The notes under the pieces are model-generated. The model made no database searches. It saw only the letters and a list, made by a program, of their open reading frames with translations, and had not been told where the DNA came from. Of a stretch of 23,376 nt of DNA, positions 19,433 to 23,376 are shown in pieces. Source of the DNA: Oppiella nova (taxonomy: Eukaryota; Arthropoda; Arachnida; Sarcoptiformes; Oppiidae); contig CAJPVJ010000547.1 of NCBI GenBank assembly GCA_905397405.1, positions 1 through 23,376 of the forward strand. Direction: 5' to 3'. The translations under genes and the position numbers were made by a program. Every line of letters starts with the position of its first letter. Position 1 is the first letter of the stretch.

Positions 19433-22148
19433 TCATTCACACCACCGTATGAGTGATGCACAGCATTGCAAAAGAAGTCAATTTATTTTTGTGTATTTGA
19501 TTGACATTTGTTTTGAAATACAAATAAATCCTTGATTTTCTTATTTTACGAATTAATCGGTTGTTTGTTTGCATTTAATTGGTGTGTATTTTATGATTAG
19601 ACACCAATCATGTCGTGGTTTCACTCGTCACCAGACAGTTGTTCCGTATATTCCTCCTCTTCATTGATGATTGAGTTTTGCGTAAAATTTCTATTGGTTT
19701 TCATCTCACGAGTCATGTCTTTATTGCTGAGGTTTTCGCCTTTGAAGATACGATTCACTAATATATTGATGAGTCGTTTGATGGTATCGCTGGTCTCGGG
19801 TATAGTCAGCTGTTCATTGATTTTCGTGGCGTTCGCCACGTCTTTGCCATAGCTCTCGAGTACAGTCATTAAACACAATTCAGTCCTCTCTTCCCAACCC
19901 TTCAATGAATGAGAAATTGTTTTTAAGTATCAAATTCTGGGGTAAAATATAAAACATAAACTTTTCAATACCTCTTCGATATCATGAGAAATATAATTCG
20001 TAAGAATAGAGTGAATGGCTTTCAATGAGTCGGTTTGCGTGCCCTTTGAGATGACCAGCAAATTGAAGATTAGATTTACGGCACAACTTAAATGCGAGCT
20101 CTTGTTGTTCACGTCATTCGTCGCTTTTATTAATTTGTCCGCAAAACTATTGATCTGTAAAATTGAAAATAATTTTACGAAATAAGAAATGAATACAAAT
20201 TTCTTAAATGTTTGACGAGACCTGAGTTTGCGATACTTTCAGCAAAGTCTCCAAATTGTTTAAAGGCGTTGGGTTTCGGTCTTTTAGCTTAATTAGCAAA
20301 CGCTTCTGAATGGCCCGGAATTGTGTGGCACTGTCGGCCAGACGTGTCTGTAAATCCAGCAATTTATGTCTGGCCACCAGGTGCTCGTCTATCAGTGCAA
20401 ACAGTTTGTTTAACGGTATGAAACTGATGTCCATATTAGAGACATCGTATTTAATGCTGTTTTTAGCCAATCGGCGAATCAATTCGTTAGTAATGAATGC
20501 CATTCCACCCAAGGATTCACTTTGTATGACAACCCTTTGATTCGACGATTTAATTACTGAATAGATTGAGACGATGTTGTGGTCGTCGCATATCTCCAGA
20601 CCGATGGCGGAAGTGCTGCTGTTGTCGGAGTCAAACAAATCCGAGAATAGTTCTCCTAAACTGATGGGTTGTCCGCTATTTATGATATCTAAAGTAACTT
20701 TATGTTCAGCCTCTTTGACTGGTGTACAAAGTTTGGTGAATATATTGATGGGAATGTGAATGCATTTGGATATAACCCTGGGCGCACCGTCCTCATTGGT
20801 GTAGTTGACAATGAGGTCCACTTTAGTCGATGCGGGGAACAGTAGGTTATTCTTGTAAATGACAATTTCGTTGAGCGTCGGCTCCGACGTGTTACTAATG
20901 GACGAAATTGTGATGATATTGGGTTCGGATACCAATGAGTTATGCATTTCCAGCGCTAACCGCACATTGTTTGCTGTACTCGTCGTTTGCAATTGAATCG
21001 TGATTTTGAACAACGGATTTGATATCTTGGAGTTCATGACGCCGGAGATGGTCTGAACGTCAGTGATATTTATTGTCACATCATTGCGGACCACTGTTGT
21101 GTCCATTTTATTGCCCTCCAAGTTGTGTGAATTGATAATTGTTCGCAATTCTTGCAATTCTGTCTCCGATTCCGTGTAATTGAATTGACTGTGAATGTTG
21201 GGCACCGACACTATCTTAATGGACGGATTGGTTCCCAAATATCCGCAACACACGAGTCCCTCGTCCGAGAGACACACGACGGCGCCGGTCAGGTTGGCAA
21301 AGAAGGCCCGTTGGATGGCGATGGGCGTGAAGGGCAGTTGCGTGGCCCACATCGCCCGGTCGTTGCTGTAGATGATGAGTGTGGACACGTCCGTCACGAT
21401 CAACGATATGATCGCGTCGTTGGTGTCGTTGGCATAGGCGGTCAAACAGGTCGGGTTGAACTCCAGCTTCTTCATGAACCAAATGCTCCCGTTTTCCTTC
21501 AGAGAGTAGAGATTTCTTTCGCCCAAAACTATTATATAATAATTTGATTTCTCAAGTAAAATCGCTTTCATGTCGATTACGGATTCGCCTAAAGATAAGC
21601 TCCAATCGGGTGTCACTTTTCTGCCCTTCACGTGAACATTGTTTGTACCGCTGTTTGCGTTTGTATTGTCATCGCTATTAGCGATGGCTAGCACTTGGTA
21701 TCTGTAGCTTTCAATTGTCCACAAAGGTGTGGCCACAATAAATGAGTCGCTATGTGGTATGTATATCATCGCACCGGGAAGTAAAGAGTTGGGAAGAAAC
21801 CTATTAAACGCTAGGCTTTCCTGTTCATAGAAGACTAGATTTCCATCGAGCGATTGGACGCATAAAAAATCCTTTCCTATAATTCATCATTAGTTTTAAC
21901 ACATTATTAAGAGATTATTTGCTAACAAAATTAGTTTTTATATTCTAATCGCTTACCTCTGATGTGTCCAAAAGGTCCTAAAGTCATATTAAAGGCACTT
22001 CTTTGCAACAAATGCTCGTATATTAAGAGTATATTATAAGCAGATCCGTGTTCTGTCACTCCAGCAGTGGCTATGTTTGTAACCAAACATTTAGGTATTA
22101 TTTTAAGCACAGAATATTTGAAAACTTACATGAAATTGAATATATTGA
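19433..22148. repeat. Second (allelic) copy of the DAP1-BBS9 block
   Basis: Matches 13098-15811 in the same direction. It starts exactly at a 127-base shared block after a spacer base at 19432 and stops at the 'n' at 22149. There is no DAP1 coding sequence before it and no BBS9 5' exon after it. I infer the other haplotype of the same locus. Confidence 0.9.
19621..22148 (-). CDS. BBS9: BBS9, second allele, 5' end missing
   Basis: Exon pieces 19621-19899, 19972-20154, 20222-21876, 21957-22070 and 22130-22148 correspond to exons 6 to 2 of the complete copy. All stay open and splice sites are kept. Protein differences from the first copy are few: Ser/Ala in NDTND(S/A)IIS, Met/Thr in FANL(M/T)GAV, Pro/Ser and Ala/Thr in the ITI(P/S)SISNTSEP(A/T) stretch, Thr/Asn in DVS(T/N)MDIS, and Asn/Ser plus Arg/Lys in GENL(N/S)N(R/K)D. 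It lacks the start codon, exon 1 and most of exon 2 because the contig ends. Read as an allele, not as a paralogue or a pseudogene. Confidence 0.85.
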
Positions 22149-22149
22149 N
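22149..22149. other. Single 'n': contig join
   Basis: One ambiguous base separates BBS9 exon 2 sequence from inverted CISD sequence. These are not neighbours elsewhere in the window, so an open frame read across it joins unrelated genes. Some scaffolders write one n where contigs are thought to overlap but were not merged. Confidence 0.85.
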
Positions 22150-22165
22150 ATATCTCTACCTGAAG

Positions 22166-22488
22166 GTCACGTCCACGCCTGCAATCCGTACCTATGGGTG
22201 GGAACGGCTGTTGCGGTCGGTTATGCCGTTTACATGACATTGAAATGCAAGAGCGCTTCCGCCGCGGCCAACAGCGACGCCAAGAAGTCGTGTGTTAATC
22301 AGTGCGTGAAGAAGGACGCGGACAAAGTGGTGGACTCTTTCGACATCGAGGACATGGGCGCGAAGACGGTGTTCTGCCGGTGCTGGCGCTCCAAGAAGTT
22401 CCCCTTATGTGACGGCGCGCACATCAAACACAATGAGGACACCGGGGATAATGTCGGACCACTTATTGTCCAGAAGAAAGGCAACTGA
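22166..22488 (+). CDS. CISD-type CDGSH iron-sulfur protein, second allele, 5' end missing
   Basis: Same exon as 11515-11837 on the opposite strand, ending at TGA 22486-22488. The membrane helix and the cluster motif [16 protein letters not shown] are unchanged. Five residues differ: a cluster in the linker ([11 protein letters not shown] versus [11 protein letters not shown], four changes) and Asn to Ile just after CDGAH. The Ile sits where mammalian mitoNEET has Thr. The coding start is absent because the contig begins inside the intron before this exon. Confidence 0.85.
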
Positions 22489-22759
22489 AGACATGAGTCA
22501 ATGATAGGGTTTTTATTGTAATTATCACACCACTTATGGATTACAACCAAAACGAGACATTTATATATATTTGTAATTAGATTTGATTTACGATTAATTG
22601 CCATAAAATAGGAATTATATAATTATATAACAATTTAGTTTTTAACCCATAAATCTCTCCCATAATAACTCCTTTCCTAGGGTTACCCTCCACTCCCGTT
22701 CCCTACAGTTCCTTACAGTTCATATAATACTTTGTTTGTAGACACGTTTGTCTGAATTA

Positions 22760-22834
22760 AAATCGATTGAATCGATAATTAGTTGTTTTAACATTGNAAA
22801 TCGATTGAATCGATAATTAGTTGTTTTAACATTG
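22760..22834. repeat. 37-bp overlap repeated on both sides of an 'n' at 22797
   Basis: 22760-22796 equals 22798-22834; the first copy of this interval (around 11200-11240) has the sequence once. This is a contig join whose overlap was not collapsed. Confidence 0.9.
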
Positions 22835-22966
22835 ATTTGTAATTAAGAATAAAAGTTTCAATAAATTTTGTTTATGTATAACGAAAATGATATAAAATAT
22901 GAAAACTTAATGACAGCGAAAATGATAAAAATGTCAAATACTGTATCAACACGTGTAACAAATAAC

Positions 22967-23362
22967 TTAAATGTCATAATTGCGAAACTTCTTGAGCATA
23001 CCATTGCAATCACTGCTCCAATCCGTGGCGATCACTCTGGAACCACTTCCAGACCGGTGTTGGCGTTGGTCTGAGCTCTCATTATCTCCATTATCTCCAT
23101 TACCTATCATGAGATCCCTTTTGTAGTCATTCCTCCAATGCATGGAAGTGTGCGCCCCTTTCCCCAAACGATTCCACTCTTCGAAACTAATGGCTATTCC
23201 ACTGCTTCTCCATTTGTCGTACTGTTTCCTCATCTGCGGATCAGTTAACACCTCTTTGGCTTTGACCAACTGTTTGAACAGTTCCTCCGATTCCTTGTCA
23301 TCGTGTTTGTCGGGGTGCAGAAGAAGCGCCCGATTCTTGTACTCACATATGATTTGCTCCGA
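22967..23362 (-). CDS. DNAJC12: DNAJC12, second allele, exon 2 only
   Basis: Starts at the exon 2 acceptor (TTAAAAG before 23362) with SEQIICEYKNRALLLHPDKH and ends at the same KFRNYDI and stop. It carries 131 residues versus 128 in the other copy because GDN is repeated once more (GNGDNGDNESS), a 9-base tandem expansion. Other changes are Gln to His in KGA(Q/H)TSMHW, Phe to Ile in SR(V)(F/I)ATD, Asp to Gly and Val to Met in N(D/G)(V/M)LKK. Exon 1 is absent because the window and the contig end 14 bases upstream of the exon. Confidence 0.88.
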   Translation of the reverse strand, partial: SEQIICEYKNRALLLHPDKHDDKESEELFKQLVKAKEVLTDPQMRKQYDKWRSSGIAISFEEWNRLGKGAHTSMHWRNDYKRDLMIGNGDNGDNESSDQRQHRSGSGSRVIATDWSSDCNGMLKKFRNYDI

Positions 23363-23376
23363 CTTTTAAGACAAAT

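Larger units (their letters stand above)
22150..23376. repeat. Inverted second (allelic) copy of the CISD-DNAJC12 interval
   Basis: Reverse complement of 10673-11981. The left 127 bases (22150-22276) equal the reverse of 11855-11981 and then diverge; the right 127 bases (23250-23376) equal the reverse of 10673-10799 and diverge at the next base (10800). The window ends exactly there. I infer the other arm of a bubble, placed in the wrong orientation and position. Confidence 0.9.

Noticed and set aside
22048-22488. 146-codon plus-strand frame containing an unknown residue, reading into CISD
   Set aside because: It crosses the 'n' at 22149 and joins antisense BBS9 sequence to CISD; not a real gene.
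10673-23376. Large biological inverted duplication of CISD-DNAJC12 with a palindromic arrangement
   Set aside because: Inverted copy begins and ends exactly at the 127-base contig boundaries and next to 'n' or the window end; mis-scaffolded allele is simpler.

Overview
The window is animal nuclear DNA from a compact genome. Genes are close together, introns are mostly 50-190 bp with GT-AG ends, and spacers are very AT-rich. The proteins are ordinary metazoan housekeeping and ciliary proteins. A small arthropod, perhaps a mite, is my best guess; that is inference, and no taxon-specific marker was seen.

Layout as printed: non-coding repeat pair (1-1222); C22orf39/PANTS homologue (+, 1405-1983); HMCES (-, 2144-3118); RpL3 (-, 3563-5717) whose introns carry at least two convincing box C/D snoRNAs; a RILP-like protein (+, 6986-8193); GOSR1/Gos28 (-, 8869-9860); DNAJC12 (+, 10415-11073); a CISD/mitoNEET-type protein (-, 11515-11837, 5' end not found); DAP1 (+, 12494-13071); BBS9 (-, 13285-16197, complete); a whole pogo/Tigger-type DNA transposon (16534-18563); the 3' part of an unrecognised gene (-, 19001-19429). 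A second BBS9 fragment (19433-22148) and inverted second copies of CISD and DNAJC12 (22150-23376) follow.

The most important reading of this window concerns its structure. Almost every duplication has the signature of a de Bruijn assembly with k=127 whose heterozygous bubble arms were chained into one scaffold. Blocks of exactly 127 identical bases end at a mismatch (1-127 = 795-921; 667-793 = 1096-1222; 10545-10671 = 10673-10799; 13098-13224 = 19433-19559; 22150-22276 = reverse of 11855-11981). One spacer base sits between neighbouring pieces: 'a' at 794, 10672, 11854 and 19432, and 'n' at 22149 and 22797. The window's first and last bases are themselves such block ends. I infer seven contigs (1-793, 795-10671, 10673-11853, 11855-19431, 19433-22148, 22150-22796, 22798-23376). 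The true locus is probably 795-10671, 10673-11853, 11855-19431 with overlaps collapsed; the other pieces are the second allele. The apparent exon duplication in DNAJC12, the duplicated CISD membrane segment, the tandem repeat at the left end and the inverted gene copies at the right end should not be read as biology without long-read support.

The best biological finds are the RpL3 intron-encoded snoRNAs. One has a 13-nt guide perfectly complementary to 18S rRNA (recalled sequence). Another has two guides, one for 18S and one for 28S. A third has a strong terminal stem but no target I recognise. The genes do not form a pathway; they are unrelated neighbours, several in divergent or tail-to-tail pairs. 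I see no undescribed multi-gene system.
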